Origin: Actinomycetota bacterium
GTDB lineage: Bacteria > Actinomycetota > Acidimicrobiia > IMCC26256 > JAENVU01
NCBI GenBank assembly: GCA_016870395.1
Contig: VGBT01000024.1
Location: forward strand, 1-37,287
DNA: 37,287 nucleotides
Direction of reading: 5' to 3'
In this document: in pieces, positions 16,721 to 25,885 of the stretch
Layout: the number at the start of each line of letters is the position of its first letter
Position numbering within the stretch: position 1 is the stretch's first letter
Position numbers and translations under genes: made by a program
Notes under the pieces: generated by a model
Database searches by the model: none
The model's input: only the letters and a program-made list of their open reading frames with translations
Told to the model about the DNA's origin: nothing

Positions 16721-18340
16721 ATGGCGATGGAAGAAGACGAGATCCAGGGCGAGGGCGGCGGCAGCGGCCCGCCGGTCGCACCCGTCCCCCACCCGATCGA
16801 GGAGCGCCTCGCCCAGCTCGCCTCGCTGCGGGAGGAGGCGCTGCACGCGGGCACCCCGGCGGCGGTCGCCCGCCAGCACGAACGGGGCAAGCTCACGGCC
16901 CGTGAGCGCATCGGCCTCCTGCTCGACCCCGGCTCGTTCGTGGAGCTCGACATGTTGGCCCGGCACCGGGCGCACGGCTTCGGCATCGAGAACACCCGCC
17001 CGCTCACCGACGGCGTCGTCACCGGATGGGGCGCCGTCGACGGCCGCAAGGTGTTCGTGTTCGCGCAGGACTTCACGCTCTTCGGGGGAGCGCTCGGCGA
17101 GGTGTTCGCCGAGAAGATCCACAAGGTGATGGACCTCGCCGAGTCGGTCGGTGCGCCGTTCGTCGGCCTGAACGACGGTGGGGGCGCCCGCATCCAGGAG
17201 GGCGTGGTCTCGCTCGCCGAGTACGGCGGCATCTTCTTCCGAAATGTCAAGGCGTCGGGGGTGATCCCGCAGATCAGCGTGATCCTCGGGCCCTGCGCGG
17301 GCGGCGCGGTGTACTCGCCGGCCATGACCGACTTCATCTTCATGGTGAAGGGCACCTCGCACATGTTCATCACCGGCCCCGATGTCGTGAAGACCGTCAC
17401 CGGCGAGGAGGTCACGCAGGAGGAGCTCGGCGGCGCGATGACGCACGCGTCCAGGTCGGGTGTGGCCACCTTCGTGTTCGACGACGAGCAGACCTGCCTC
17501 GAGCAGGTGCGCTACCTGCTCTCGTTCCTGCCGTCGAACAACCTCGAGGACCCGCCGTACTACGAGCCCGAAGACGACCCGAACCGTTGCTGTGACGGGA
17601 TCCTCGACCTGATCCCCGACGCGTCCAACAAGCCCTACGACATGAAGAAGGTGATCACCGAGATCGTCGACGACCACGACTTCTTCGAGGTGAACCCGTT
17701 CTGGGCGATGAACATCGTGTGCGGCTTCGGGCGTATCGACGGCCACGTGGTCGGCGTCGTCGGCAACCAACCCCAGGTCCTCGCCGGTTGCCTCGACATC
17801 GACGCGTCGGAGAAGGCGGCGCGCTTCGTGCGCACGTGCGACGCGTTCAACATCCCGCTGGTCACGTTCGTCGACGTCCCGGGGTTCCTGCCGGGCACCA
17901 ACCAGGAGTACGGCGGCATCATCCGCCACGGCGCCAAGCTGCTCTACGCGTACTGCGAGTCGACGGTCCCGCGCGTGCAGATCGTCACCCGCAAGGCCTA
18001 CGGCGGCGCGTACGTCGTCATGAACTCCAAGTCGATCGGCGCCGACCTCGCGTTCGCCTGGCCGTCGGCCGAGGTCGCGGTGATGGGCCCCGACGGTGCG
18101 GTCAACATCATCTTCCGCAAGGAGATCGAGGCAGCCGACGACGCAGTCTCGCGTCGCGTGGAGCTCATCGAGGAGTACACCGAGCGGTTCGCGAACCCGT
18201 ACAGCGCGGCCGAGCGCGGCTACGTCGACGACGTGATCGACCCGCGCGACACCCGGCGCGTGCTCGTGGAGGCACTCACCATGCTGCGGACCAAGAAGGA
18301 GAAGCTGCCGCAGCGCAAGCACGGGAACATGCCGTTGTGA
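16721..18340 (+). CDS. Acyl-CoA carboxylase beta subunit (carboxyltransferase)
   Basis: A 539-residue carboxyltransferase subunit, propionyl-CoA carboxylase type. It transfers carboxyl from carboxybiotin to an acyl-CoA. N- and C-terminal crotonase-fold halves are seen, with oxyanion regions at [12 protein letters not shown] and [12 protein letters not shown]. The segment [23 protein letters not shown] carries the substrate-choice region, and the C-terminus has [23 protein letters not shown]. Propionyl-CoA is the likeliest substrate given the nearby epimerase, but acetyl-CoA cannot be excluded. No biotinylated alpha subunit is in the window. The start is ATG 16721, with a second ATG two codons on. 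The stop overlaps the next gene's start, indicating coupling with the epsilon subunit. Confidence 0.93.
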   Translation: MAMEEDEIQGEGGGSGPPVAPVPHPIEERLAQLASLREEALHAGTPAAVARQHERGKLTARERIGLLLDPGSFVELDMLARHRAHGFGIENTRPLTDGVVTGWGAVDGRKVFVFAQDFTLFGGALGEVFAEKIHKVMDLAESVGAPFVGLNDGGGARIQEGVVSLAEYGGIFFRNVKASGVIPQISVILGPCAGGAVYSPAMTDFIFMVKGTSHMFITGPDVVKTVTGEEVTQEELGGAMTHASRSGVATFVFDDEQTCLEQVRYLLSFLPSNNLEDPPYYEPEDDPNRCCDGILDLIPDASNKPYDMKKVITEIVDDHDFFEVNPFWAMNIVCGFGRIDGHVVGVVGNQPQVLAGCLDIDASEKAARFVRTCDAFNIPLVTFVDVPGFLPGTNQEYGGIIRHGAKLLYAYCESTVPRVQIVTRKAYGGAYVVMNSKSIGADLAFAWPSAEVAVMGPDGAVNIIFRKEIEAADDAVSRRVELIEEYTERFANPYSAAERGYVDDVIDPRDTRRVLVEALTMLRTKKEKLPQRKHGNMPL

Positions 18341-18573
18341 GCGCTCGGCGACCCGTGCTGCGGGTGATCACCCCCTCGGCGACGCCCGAGGAGGTCGCCG
18401 CCATCGTTGCGGCGGTCGAGCTGGCTGTCGCCGCTCGTACGCGGGTGGTGCTGGCCGAGCCGGAGCCGGTGTCGACCTGGGTGTCGGCGTCGCGCCTCAC
18501 CGCGCGCCGGGCCGGGTTCAGCCGAGGCGACTGGCGTCTGTCGGGGCGGCTCGGTCGCCGCGCCCGGGCTTGA
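18337..18573 (+). CDS. Acyl-CoA carboxylase epsilon subunit
   Basis: A 78-residue protein starting at GTG 18337, overlapping the beta-subunit stop (GTGA). The N-terminal [25 protein letters not shown] matches the epsilon-subunit pattern of actinobacterial carboxylases (PxLRVxxGxPTxEExAAxxAxL). It ends in an Arg-rich stretch with [12 protein letters not shown], similar to the usual C-terminal W/R-containing tail. Epsilon subunits stimulate and assemble the alpha/beta carboxylase. It is short and diverged, so recognition rests on the N-terminal motif together with its position directly behind the beta subunit. The metallophosphoesterase gene follows 22 bases later. Confidence 0.8.
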   Translation: MSARRPVLRVITPSATPEEVAAIVAAVELAVAARTRVVLAEPEPVSTWVSASRLTARRAGFSRGDWRLSGRLGRRARA

Positions 18574-18595
18574 GCGCGCGCCGGGGATCCTGATC

Positions 18596-19726
18596 GTGGC
18601 GGTGCGCGACGCCGAGATCGTGTCGGTCGGCACCGAGACGGTGGTGGTCACGTTCGTCACCGACGCCGACGAGCGAGTGACCACGCGGGTCGGCGGGCAG
18701 GAGACGGTGACCGAAGGGCCGGTCCACGTAGCCACCTTCGCCGACCTCGTCCCCGAAGTGGTGCACGAGGTCGAGGTGGAGGGCCATCGCGGCGACGACC
18801 CCCACCTCCCGCCTTCCGTGCGGACCCTGCCTGCCCCGGCCGGTCGTCTGCTCGCGCACTTCGCGACCGTCAACGACGTGCACTTCGGCGAGACGGAGTG
18901 CGGCGTGATCGAAGGGGTGATGGAGGAGGAGTTCGGACCGGTGCTGCGCGCGCTCCCGGGCGAGCCGCCGTACCCGCTCACGATGAACCTCGCCGCGATC
19001 GCGGAGATCGACTCGACGAACCCTCAGGGGGTCGTGGTGAAGGGCGACCTCACGTGTCGCGGCACCGAGGAGGAGTACGCCGCGTTCTGCGATGCCTACG
19101 GGGTCTTCGGTGCCCGCCTCCATCACGTGCGCGGCAACCACGACGCGATGCTCGACGCGACGATGGCGGTGAACGACGCGCCCTTTGCGATCGATGTGGG
19201 TGGTGTCACGCTGGCGGTGCTCGACACCGTGCTGCCCGGCAGCGAGCAGGGCCGTCTCGCCGGCGAGCAGGTGCACTGGCTCGACGATCTCGCGTCCACG
19301 GTCACCGGCCCGGTCATGGTGTTCGGTCATCACCACGTGTGGGACCTCGACGCCGAGACCCGCAGCACGAAGTACTTCGGCATCGCCCCCGACGACAGCG
19401 AGGCGCTCGCGGCCGTGGTCGCGCGTCGCGAGAACGTCGTCGGGTACTTCGCCGGGCACACGCACCGCCACCGGGTCCGCCGGTTCGACCGGGCGCGCGA
19501 CGTGCCGTTCGTCGAGGTCGGCTGCACGAAGGACTACCCCGGGGTGTGGGCCGAGTACCACGTGTACGAGGGCGGCTACACCCAGACCGTGCACCGCATC
19601 GGCACCCGCGTGCCTGCGCCCGCGGCGCTGGAGTGGACCGAGCGCACCCGGCCGATGTTCGCGGGGCTCTACCGCGACTACGCGCTCGGCTCACTCGCCG
19701 AGCGCTGCTTCACGCAGGCGTACTGA
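18596..19726 (+). CDS. Calcineurin-like metallophosphoesterase
   Basis: A 376-residue binuclear metallophosphoesterase. The five family motifs are present in order: D-x-H in VNDVHFGE, GD in VKGDLTCRG, GNHD in VRGNHDAML, the GHHH in VFGHHHVW and GHTH in FAGHTHRHR. About 90 residues before the first motif look like a beta-sandwich (GTETVVVTFVTDADE through VHEVEVEGHR), reminiscent of the N-terminal domain of purple acid phosphatases. No signal peptide is seen, so it is probably cytosolic. I start at GTG 18596, with GGGGA upstream; GTG 18602 is the alternative, since the open frame runs on through the epsilon gene. It lies in a run with CoA-metabolism genes. The substrate is unknown. Confidence 0.85.
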   Translation: MAVRDAEIVSVGTETVVVTFVTDADERVTTRVGGQETVTEGPVHVATFADLVPEVVHEVEVEGHRGDDPHLPPSVRTLPAPAGRLLAHFATVNDVHFGETECGVIEGVMEEEFGPVLRALPGEPPYPLTMNLAAIAEIDSTNPQGVVVKGDLTCRGTEEEYAAFCDAYGVFGARLHHVRGNHDAMLDATMAVNDAPFAIDVGGVTLAVLDTVLPGSEQGRLAGEQVHWLDDLASTVTGPVMVFGHHHVWDLDAETRSTKYFGIAPDDSEALAAVVARRENVVGYFAGHTHRHRVRRFDRARDVPFVEVGCTKDYPGVWAEYHVYEGGYTQTVHRIGTRVPAPAALEWTERTRPMFAGLYRDYALGSLAERCFTQAY

Positions 19727-19740
19727 CCGGACGGAACGGG

Positions 19741-20904
19741 ATGCAGGCACTCGAGGGGATCCGCGTCGTCGACATGGCGACGGTGCTCGCCGGACCCGGT
19801 GCCGCGCGCTACCTCGCCGACTTCGGCGCCGACGTCGTGAAGGTGGAGGCCCCGGCCGGCGACGGCACGCGGCGCATGGGCTGGAAGCCGCCGGAGGGCG
19901 GCGACGCCTACATGTGGCAGCTGATCGGCCGGAACAAGCGATCGATCGTGCTCGACCTCAAGACCGACGCCGGTCGCGACCGGATGCGACAGCTGGTGGC
20001 GGGTGCCGACGTACTGGTTGAGAACCTGCGTCCGGGCACCCTCGAGCGGCTGGGACTCGATCCGTCCGAGCTGTTGGCGGGCAACCCCGGACTGGTGGTG
20101 CTGCGGGTCAGCGGCTTCGGCCAGGATGGCCCGTACGCCGGCCGGCCCGGGTTCGCCACGATCGCCGAGGCCAGGAGCGGCTTCGCGTCGATGAACGGGG
20201 AGCCCGACGGCGGCCCCCTCCTCCCGCCGATCGCACTCACCGACGAGATCACCGCGCTCGCGGGCGCGTTCGCGGTGATGGTGGCGTTGCACCACCGCGA
20301 CCACACGGGCGAGGGGCAGGTGGTCGACGTCAACCTGCTCGAGACGATGATCCAGATGATGGGCGCGCTGCCGAGCGCCTACGCGCACCTCGGCTACGTG
20401 CAGCCCCGGCTCGGCAGCGGAATCCCGTACACGGTGCCGCGTGGCACGTACCGTTGTGCCGACGGCGCGTGGGTGGCGATCTCGACCTCGGCCGAGTCGG
20501 TGGCGGCACGGGTGATGGACCTCGTCGGCGTCGGCGACGACCCGCGCTTCGAGACCTTCGCCGGACGCATCGAGCATCGCGAGGAGCTCGACGCGGTGGT
20601 GGCATCGTGGGTGGGCACGCGCACGGAGGCGGAGGTGCTGGCCGCGTTCGAAGCGGCCCACGCCGCCGCCGCCCCCGTGTACACGATGGCCGACGTGTTC
20701 GCCGACCCGCACGTGGTGGCGCGGGGGACGTTCGTGGAGGTCGACGGCGTGCGGATGCAGGGCCTGATCGCGAGGTTGTCGCGCACGCCGGGGGAGCTGC
20801 GCCACCCGGGCCGCCCGCTCGGTGCCGACACCGATGCGGTGCTCGCCGAGCTCGACGACACCCTCCGGTCCGGGCGCGGAACGTCCCGAGAAGCGTCGGA
20901 GTAG
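19741..20904 (+). CDS. Class III CoA-transferase (CaiB/BaiF family)
   Basis: A 387-residue family III CoA-transferase. The N-terminus LEGIRVVDMATVLAGPGAARYLADFGADVVKVE is typical, followed by RNKRSIVLDLK, ADVLVENLRPGTLERLGL and FGQDGPYAGRPG. At the position where most members carry the catalytic Asp (usually GFDxxAQAxSG) the sequence is GFATIAEARSG, with A139 and a nearby E143. A subgroup of the family shares this kind of change, so transfer by a different carboxylate, or racemase-like or unrelated activity, is possible. The start is ATG 19741, 14 bases after the metallophosphoesterase gene, so it probably belongs to the same transcript. Donor and acceptor acids are unknown. Confidence 0.88.
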   Translation: MQALEGIRVVDMATVLAGPGAARYLADFGADVVKVEAPAGDGTRRMGWKPPEGGDAYMWQLIGRNKRSIVLDLKTDAGRDRMRQLVAGADVLVENLRPGTLERLGLDPSELLAGNPGLVVLRVSGFGQDGPYAGRPGFATIAEARSGFASMNGEPDGGPLLPPIALTDEITALAGAFAVMVALHHRDHTGEGQVVDVNLLETMIQMMGALPSAYAHLGYVQPRLGSGIPYTVPRGTYRCADGAWVAISTSAESVAARVMDLVGVGDDPRFETFAGRIEHREELDAVVASWVGTRTEAEVLAAFEAAHAAAAPVYTMADVFADPHVVARGTFVEVDGVRMQGLIARLSRTPGELRHPGRPLGADTDAVLAELDDTLRSGRGTSREASE

Positions 20905-21163
20905 AGAGCCGCTCACGCGGGCCCCAACGGCTCCTCGGGACGTCCTGGTCGACCATCTTCTCCCATCCGTGTCAGGTTTTCAACAGTGGGCTGTGGAAAA
21001 GGGTGGGGACGAGGGGCTCTCATCTGGGCACGACGGCTGGTGAATCCCGGATCTGGGTGATCTCGGGACCGTTGGGCCCGGCAGGTTCTTCCACAGGACC
21101 CCTGTCGGAACGGGGCTCGATGGGCTACGAATTGCCTTCATCGAACCCCCGGAGGGAAGCGCG

Positions 21164-22960
21164 ATGGTGCACTGGATCGGTAGCGACGAGCTGGGCGACC
21201 TGGTTCGGGGGCGCACGGTCGTGACCTGCTTCCGGGACACGGTTCGGCGCCGGCCCGACGCCGTGGCCCTGCGCTGGAAGGACGGCGAGGCCTGGAAGGA
21301 GTGGACCTGGTCCGACTATGCGGATCGGGTCTGCCGGCTCGCCGGGGCCCTCGGCGATCTCGGGGTGCGGCGTGGCGACCGGGTCGTGCTGATGATGCGC
21401 AACCGTCCCGAGTTCCACGTCGCCGACCTGGCCGTGCTCGGTTGCGGGGCGACGCCGATCTCGATCTACAACTCGTCGTCGGCCGAGCAGGTGCAGTACC
21501 TCGCGTCGCACTGCGAGGCGTCGGTCGCGATCGTCGAGGACGAGGGGTTCCTCGCCCGCTTCGCCGAGGTGCGGGATCAGCTCCCGAAGCTGCGAGAGCT
21601 CGTGATGATCGACGGGCGCGATGACGGCGCCCACGCCTGGGACGCCCTGCTCGCGCATGACCCCGTCGACCTCGACGTCGCGGCGAACGTCGCGCAGCCC
21701 GAGGATCTCGCCACGGTGATCTACACGTCGGGCACGACCGGTCCGCCCAAGGGCGTGATGCTCGACCACGAGAACGTGTGCTTCACCGTCGAGTGCCTGC
21801 GCCGGTGCCTCGAGGGCATGGAGACCGAAGGCCGGCGCATGGTCTCCTACCTGCCGATGGCGCATATCGCAGAGCGCATGACGTCGCACTACCAGGGCGT
21901 CACGCTCGGCTACGAGGTCTCCACCTGCCCCGATCCGGGGCTGATCGCGCAGTACCTGCCCCAGGTGCGTCCCGAGGTCTTCTTCGCGGTGCCGCGCGTA
22001 TGGGAGAAGATCCACGCTGGCGTGATGGCGATGGCCCTCGCCGACCCACAGCGCAAGGCCGACCTCGAGGCCGCGCTCGGCGTGGGGCTGAAGGTCTCCG
22101 ACTGCCGGACCCGCGGCGAGGAGCTCTCCCCCGACCTGGCCGCCGCGTGGGAGCAGGCCGATGCCGGCCTGAGCGCGGTGCGTGCCCTGCTCGGGCTCGA
22201 CGCGTGCGTCACGGCGATCAGCGGCGCGGCCCCGATCTCCGTCGACGTGTTCGACTTCTTCCGGGCGCTCGGGGTGCCCAGCTCGGAGATCTACGGGATG
22301 AGCGAGTCGTCGGGACCGATGACCTGGGAGCCGTTCCGGATCAAGGCGGGAACGGTGGGCACCCAGGTCCCGGGCTGCGAGGTGCGCCTCGCGGACGACG
22401 GCGAAGTGATCTGCCGGGGTGGCAACGTGTTCCGCGGGTACCTCAACGACCCCGAGAAGACGGCCGAAGCGTTGATCGACGGATGGCTGCACTCGGGCGA
22501 CATCGGGGTGCTCGACGCCGAGGGCTACCTCAAGATCGTCGACCGCAAGAAGGAGCTCATCATCACCGCCGGCGGCAAGAACATCTCGCCCGCGAACCTC
22601 GAGTCGGCGCTGAAGTCCCAGGAGCTGATCAGCCAGGCGTGCGTGATCGGCGACCAGCGCCCGTTCATCTCCGCGCTGGTGGTGCTCGATTCCGAGGTGG
22701 CTCCTGGGTGGGCGAAGCGGCACGGCATCGAGGCCGTCAGCCTTGCCGAGCTGGCCGATCACCCGGAGGTGCGGGCCGAGGTGGAGCGCGAGGTGCAGGC
22801 GGCGATGGCGCCGTTCAACAACGCGGAGCGGGTGAAGAAGGTGGAGATCCTCCACCGGGAGTGGATGCCCGACTCCGAGGAGCTCACGCCCACGATGAAG
22901 CTCAAGCGCCGCGGCATCCACGCCAAGTACGCCCGCGAGATCGAACGCATCTACGGCTGA
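21164..22960 (+). CDS. AMP-forming long-chain acyl-CoA synthetase
   Basis: A 598-residue adenylate-forming enzyme. The P-loop-like motif YTSGTTGPPKG is at 187-197. YGMSESSGPMTW, GWLHSGDIGVLDAEGYLKIVDRKKELIITAGGKNISP and a C-terminal Lys in TPTMKLKRRGI complete the family pattern. The length and the LPMAHIAERMTSHY and PRVWEKIHAGV segments match the FadD15-like long-chain fatty-acid:CoA ligases. It activates fatty acids to acyl-CoA using ATP. Start ATG 21164 has GGAGGG seven bases upstream. The 259-base gap before it shows no gene; it ends in a strong Shine-Dalgarno, and I see no clear promoter. A long nested hairpin follows. Confidence 0.94.
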   Translation: MVHWIGSDELGDLVRGRTVVTCFRDTVRRRPDAVALRWKDGEAWKEWTWSDYADRVCRLAGALGDLGVRRGDRVVLMMRNRPEFHVADLAVLGCGATPISIYNSSSAEQVQYLASHCEASVAIVEDEGFLARFAEVRDQLPKLRELVMIDGRDDGAHAWDALLAHDPVDLDVAANVAQPEDLATVIYTSGTTGPPKGVMLDHENVCFTVECLRRCLEGMETEGRRMVSYLPMAHIAERMTSHYQGVTLGYEVSTCPDPGLIAQYLPQVRPEVFFAVPRVWEKIHAGVMAMALADPQRKADLEAALGVGLKVSDCRTRGEELSPDLAAAWEQADAGLSAVRALLGLDACVTAISGAAPISVDVFDFFRALGVPSSEIYGMSESSGPMTWEPFRIKAGTVGTQVPGCEVRLADDGEVICRGGNVFRGYLNDPEKTAEALIDGWLHSGDIGVLDAEGYLKIVDRKKELIITAGGKNISPANLESALKSQELISQACVIGDQRPFISALVVLDSEVAPGWAKRHGIEAVSLAELADHPEVRAEVEREVQAAMAPFNNAERVKKVEILHREWMPDSEELTPTMKLKRRGIHAKYAREIERIYG

Positions 22961-22983
22961 CCCCGTCCCCACTCCACCCCTCG

Positions 22984-23041
22984 CCCGGATTGTGCGCTGA
23001 GGAGCGGATAGCGCTCCTCCTGCAACAATCCCGGGTGTTTT
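22984..23041. terminator. Nested hairpin with T-tract between convergent genes
   Basis: Outer arms CCCGGATTGT (22984-22993) and ACAATCCCGGG (23025-23035, one bulged C) enclose a symmetric 5/5 internal loop. Inside is an 8-base stem GAGGAGCG/CGCTCCTC (22999-23006, 23012-23019) with loop GATAG. TGTTTT follows on the plus strand, so it fits an intrinsic terminator for the acyl-CoA synthetase gene. Confidence 0.7.
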
Positions 23042-23062
23042 GGTGAGAGGTGGCCGGATGCC

Positions 23063-23836
23063 CTACTCGGCCTGGGCGATCTCGACGTGGTCGCGGCCGT
23101 TGGCGCGCGCGGTCTTCAGCGCGTGGCCGGCGCGCTGCACCAGCCTCGGGGCTTCGAGCGCGTGCGACGGGTAGCAGGCGATCCCTGCCGACACCGTCAG
23201 CGAGTCGCCGACCGGGCACGCGTGCAGCGTTCCCCGCACCCGCTCCGCGGCCCACACCGCACCGGCCTCGGCTGTGTCCTCAAGTACCGCGGCCGCCATC
23301 GTCTCTCCGATCCGGCACGCGGCGTCGCACTCACGCAACGTCCGGCGTATCACCTCGCCGAGCACGCCGATCGCCTGGCGCTTCGTCGACGCGTCGGCTC
23401 GACCCACGCCGTCGAGCTCGAAGACCACGACCGACACCGGTTGCAGCGCGCGACGCGCCGCCGCGACGCGCTGCTGCACGAGCACCGTGAAGAACTTCTG
23501 GTCGAGCAGCCCCGACTCCGGGTCGACCGCCAGCTCGGTCTGCGGCAGAGCGTCGTCGGACGCCGGGCCTGCGCGCCGGGTCGCCTCCTCGGCAAAGATC
23601 GCCGCCAGCGCGTCAAGCTCCCGGCGCAGGCGGGCGCGGTCGACGGTCGTTTCGTGCAGCGCCAGCTCAGCCACCCTCGCACGCGCTGCGATCGCGGTTG
23701 CCGCGACGGCGCCGAGGAATCCCAGGATCCCCGCGACGAGACCGATCTCGGGCGCGTCGAGGACGAGCGCGACGACTCCGGCCGCGAGTGACGCGAGGCC
23801 GGCGCCGATCGAGATCACGAGACAACGATCGGTCAC
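23063..23836 (-). CDS. Membrane-anchored protein with degenerate GGDEF domain
   Basis: A 257-residue protein. Two membrane segments (about 7-27 and 31-53) are followed by a helical linker (54-95, ELALHETTVDRARLRRELDALAAIF) and a GGDEF-type domain (about 105-255). The fold is recognisable from VDPESGLLDQKFF, VSVVVFELDGV, the R-x-G position in ACRIGETMAAAVLED, LTVSAGIACYP and ALKTARANGRDHV. The signature GGDEF itself reads GETMA (177-181), so the catalytic acidic pair is gone and cyclic-di-GMP synthesis is not expected. The start GTG 23836 overlaps the mutase stop (GTGA), so it is translationally coupled to the B12 mutase gene. A nucleotide-sensing or scaffold role is possible, but this is inference. 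Confidence 0.8.
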   Translation of the reverse strand: MTDRCLVISIGAGLASLAAGVVALVLDAPEIGLVAGILGFLGAVAATAIAARARVAELALHETTVDRARLRRELDALAAIFAEEATRRAGPASDDALPQTELAVDPESGLLDQKFFTVLVQQRVAAARRALQPVSVVVFELDGVGRADASTKRQAIGVLGEVIRRTLRECDAACRIGETMAAAVLEDTAEAGAVWAAERVRGTLHACPVGDSLTVSAGIACYPSHALEAPRLVQRAGHALKTARANGRDHVEIAQAE

Positions 23837-25839
23837 GAGGGCTCCATCGGCATGTCGGCGCCCGGAGTGGAGACCTTTGTGCGGGCCCCGCGCCGGTGGT
23901 CAATCGCCAGGTCGGCGAGGTCGCCCATGATCTGGGCGAGCCGGTAGTCCTTGGGCGTGTACACGCGGGCCACGCCGGCGGCGACCAGCGCGGCCTGGTC
24001 CGGTGCCGGGATGATCCCGCCCACCACGACCGGCGCGTCGACTCCGGCGTCGTGGAGGCGTCGGATGGTCTCGGGAACGAGCACGAGGTGCGAGCCCGAC
24101 AGGATCGACAGCCCGACCACGTCGACGTCCTCGTCACGCGCCGCGGCCGCGATCTGCTCGGGCGTGAGCCGGATCCCCTGGTACACGACCTCCATGCCGG
24201 CGTCGCGCGCCGCGACGGCGACCTGCTCGGCACCGTTCGAATGGCCGTCGAGGCCGGGCTTGCCCACGAGCATCCGCACCGGCCCGCCAAGCGCCTGCGA
24301 TGCTGCTCGTACGCGGTCGCGTACTGCGAGCATCTCGTCGTGCGCGCTCGTGGCGACGCCGCCGACACCGGTGGGCGCGCGGTACTCGCCGAACACGTCG
24401 CGCAGCGCGTCGGCCCACTCGCCGACGGTTCCTCCGGCCCTGGCGAGCTCGATGGATGCCTCCATGAGGTTCTCCGACGTCGCCGCGACCGCGCGCACCC
24501 GTTCCAACGCCCGCTCCACTGCCGCCGCGTCGCGCTGGGCCCGCCAGGCCTCCAGGTGCGCGAGCTGCTCGGCCTCGGCTGCCGGGTCGAGCTCGAGGAT
24601 GTGGCCGTCCTCGTCGCCGGTAAGCGGCGACGGCTCGGTCTCCGGGTAGCAGTTGACGCCCACGACCTTCGTGTCGCCCGATTCGATGCGCCGCACCCGT
24701 TCGGCGTTCGACTGCACGAGGCGACCCTTCACCTCGTCGATCATCGCGAACGCACCGCCGCCGTCGAGCACCCACTGGAGCTCGGCCCACGCCGCGTCGC
24801 AGAGCTCGTCGACCTTGGCCTCCACGACCTTCGAGCCGTCGAAGAGGTCGCCGTAGTCGAGCAGATCGGTCTCGTACGCGAGCACCTGCTGCATGCGCAG
24901 CGACCACTGCTGGTCCCACGGGCGCGGCAAGCCGAGTGCCTCGTTCCAACACGGCAGCTGGATCGCGCGCGCACGCGCGTCGCGCGACAGGGTGACACCG
25001 AGCATCTCGAGCACGATGCGCTGCACGTTGTTCTCGGGCTGCGCCTCGGTGAGCCCGAGCGAGTTCACCTGCACGCCGTAGCGGAACCGGCGCATCTTCT
25101 CGTCGGTCACGCCGTAGCGCTCGAGGCAGATGCGGTCCCAGAGGCGCGTGAACGCGCGCATCTTGCACATCTCCTCGACGAAGCGCGTGCTCACGTCGAC
25201 GAAGAACGAGATGCGCCCCACCACGTCAGGGAGCTCCTCCGCGCTCACCTGTCCGGAGTCGCGCACCGCGTCGAGCACTCCGACCGCGGTCGCGAGCCCG
25301 TACGCGAGCTCCTGCACCGCGGTGGCGCCGGCCTCTTGCAGGTGGTACGGGCACACGTTGATCGGGTTCCACCTCGAAATGTGGCGGACCGTGTAGGTGA
25401 TGAGGTCGACGGTGAGGCGCCTGCTCGCCTCAGGCCCGAAGATGAACGTGCCGCGCGACAGGTACTCCTTCACGATGTCGTTCTGGGTGGTGCCGGAGAG
25501 CAGCGTCCGGTCGACGCCCTGCTCGTCGGCGAGCGCCACGTACATCGCGAGCAGCCACATCGCGGTCGCGTTGATGGTCATCGACGTGTTCATGTCGCCG
25601 AGCGGGATGCCGTCGAAGAGGGCCCGCATCTCGCCGAGGTGCGGCACCGGGACTCCCACCTTGCCGACCTCGCCGCGGGCGAGCGGGTGGTCGGGGTCGT
25701 AGCCCGTCTGGGTCGGCAGGTCGAACGCGACCGAGAGGCCCGTCTGGCCCTTGGCCAGGTTCGACCGGTACAACTCGTTGGACGCCCGGGCCGAGGAGTG
25801 GCCCGAGTACGTTCGCATCATCCAGGGGCGATCCGTCAC
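23833..25839 (-). CDS. B12-dependent acyl-CoA mutase, ethylmalonyl-CoA mutase (MeaA) type
   Basis: A 668-residue adenosylcobalamin-dependent mutase. The N-terminal catalytic barrel starts near TYSGHSSARASNELYRSNLAKGQTGLSVAFDLPTQ and continues GYDPDH. The SVAFDLPTQTGYDPDH form is that of ethylmalonyl-CoA mutase/MeaA, not methylmalonyl-CoA mutase (AFDLATHRGYDSDH) or isobutyryl-CoA mutase. Further signs are MNTSMTINATAMWLLAMY, GTTQNDIVKEY and HLQEAGATAVQELAY. A linker leads to the B12-binding domain with DGHSNG (D531, H533), SILSGSH and VVVGGIIP. It would convert ethylmalonyl-CoA to methylsuccinyl-CoA. I prefer start GTG 25839 (GGGAG upstream) over GTG 25875, which lacks a ribosome site. It is second in an operon after 3-hydroxybutyryl-CoA dehydrogenase (46 bases). 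Confidence 0.9.
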   Translation of the reverse strand: MTDRPWMMRTYSGHSSARASNELYRSNLAKGQTGLSVAFDLPTQTGYDPDHPLARGEVGKVGVPVPHLGEMRALFDGIPLGDMNTSMTINATAMWLLAMYVALADEQGVDRTLLSGTTQNDIVKEYLSRGTFIFGPEASRRLTVDLITYTVRHISRWNPINVCPYHLQEAGATAVQELAYGLATAVGVLDAVRDSGQVSAEELPDVVGRISFFVDVSTRFVEEMCKMRAFTRLWDRICLERYGVTDEKMRRFRYGVQVNSLGLTEAQPENNVQRIVLEMLGVTLSRDARARAIQLPCWNEALGLPRPWDQQWSLRMQQVLAYETDLLDYGDLFDGSKVVEAKVDELCDAAWAELQWVLDGGGAFAMIDEVKGRLVQSNAERVRRIESGDTKVVGVNCYPETEPSPLTGDEDGHILELDPAAEAEQLAHLEAWRAQRDAAAVERALERVRAVAATSENLMEASIELARAGGTVGEWADALRDVFGEYRAPTGVGGVATSAHDEMLAVRDRVRAASQALGGPVRMLVGKPGLDGHSNGAEQVAVAARDAGMEVVYQGIRLTPEQIAAAARDEDVDVVGLSILSGSHLVLVPETIRRLHDAGVDAPVVVGGIIPAPDQAALVAAGVARVYTPKDYRLAQIMGDLADLAIDHRRGARTKVSTPGADMPMEPS

Positions 25840-25885
25840 CGGGCCATTCTCCCTGCCCGGAGTCCCGGATGTCACATGGAAAAGA

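Noticed and set aside
16721-18340. Acetyl-CoA rather than propionyl-CoA specificity for the carboxylase beta subunit
   Set aside because: I could not place the substrate-determining residue with certainty without an alignment, so I leave it open.
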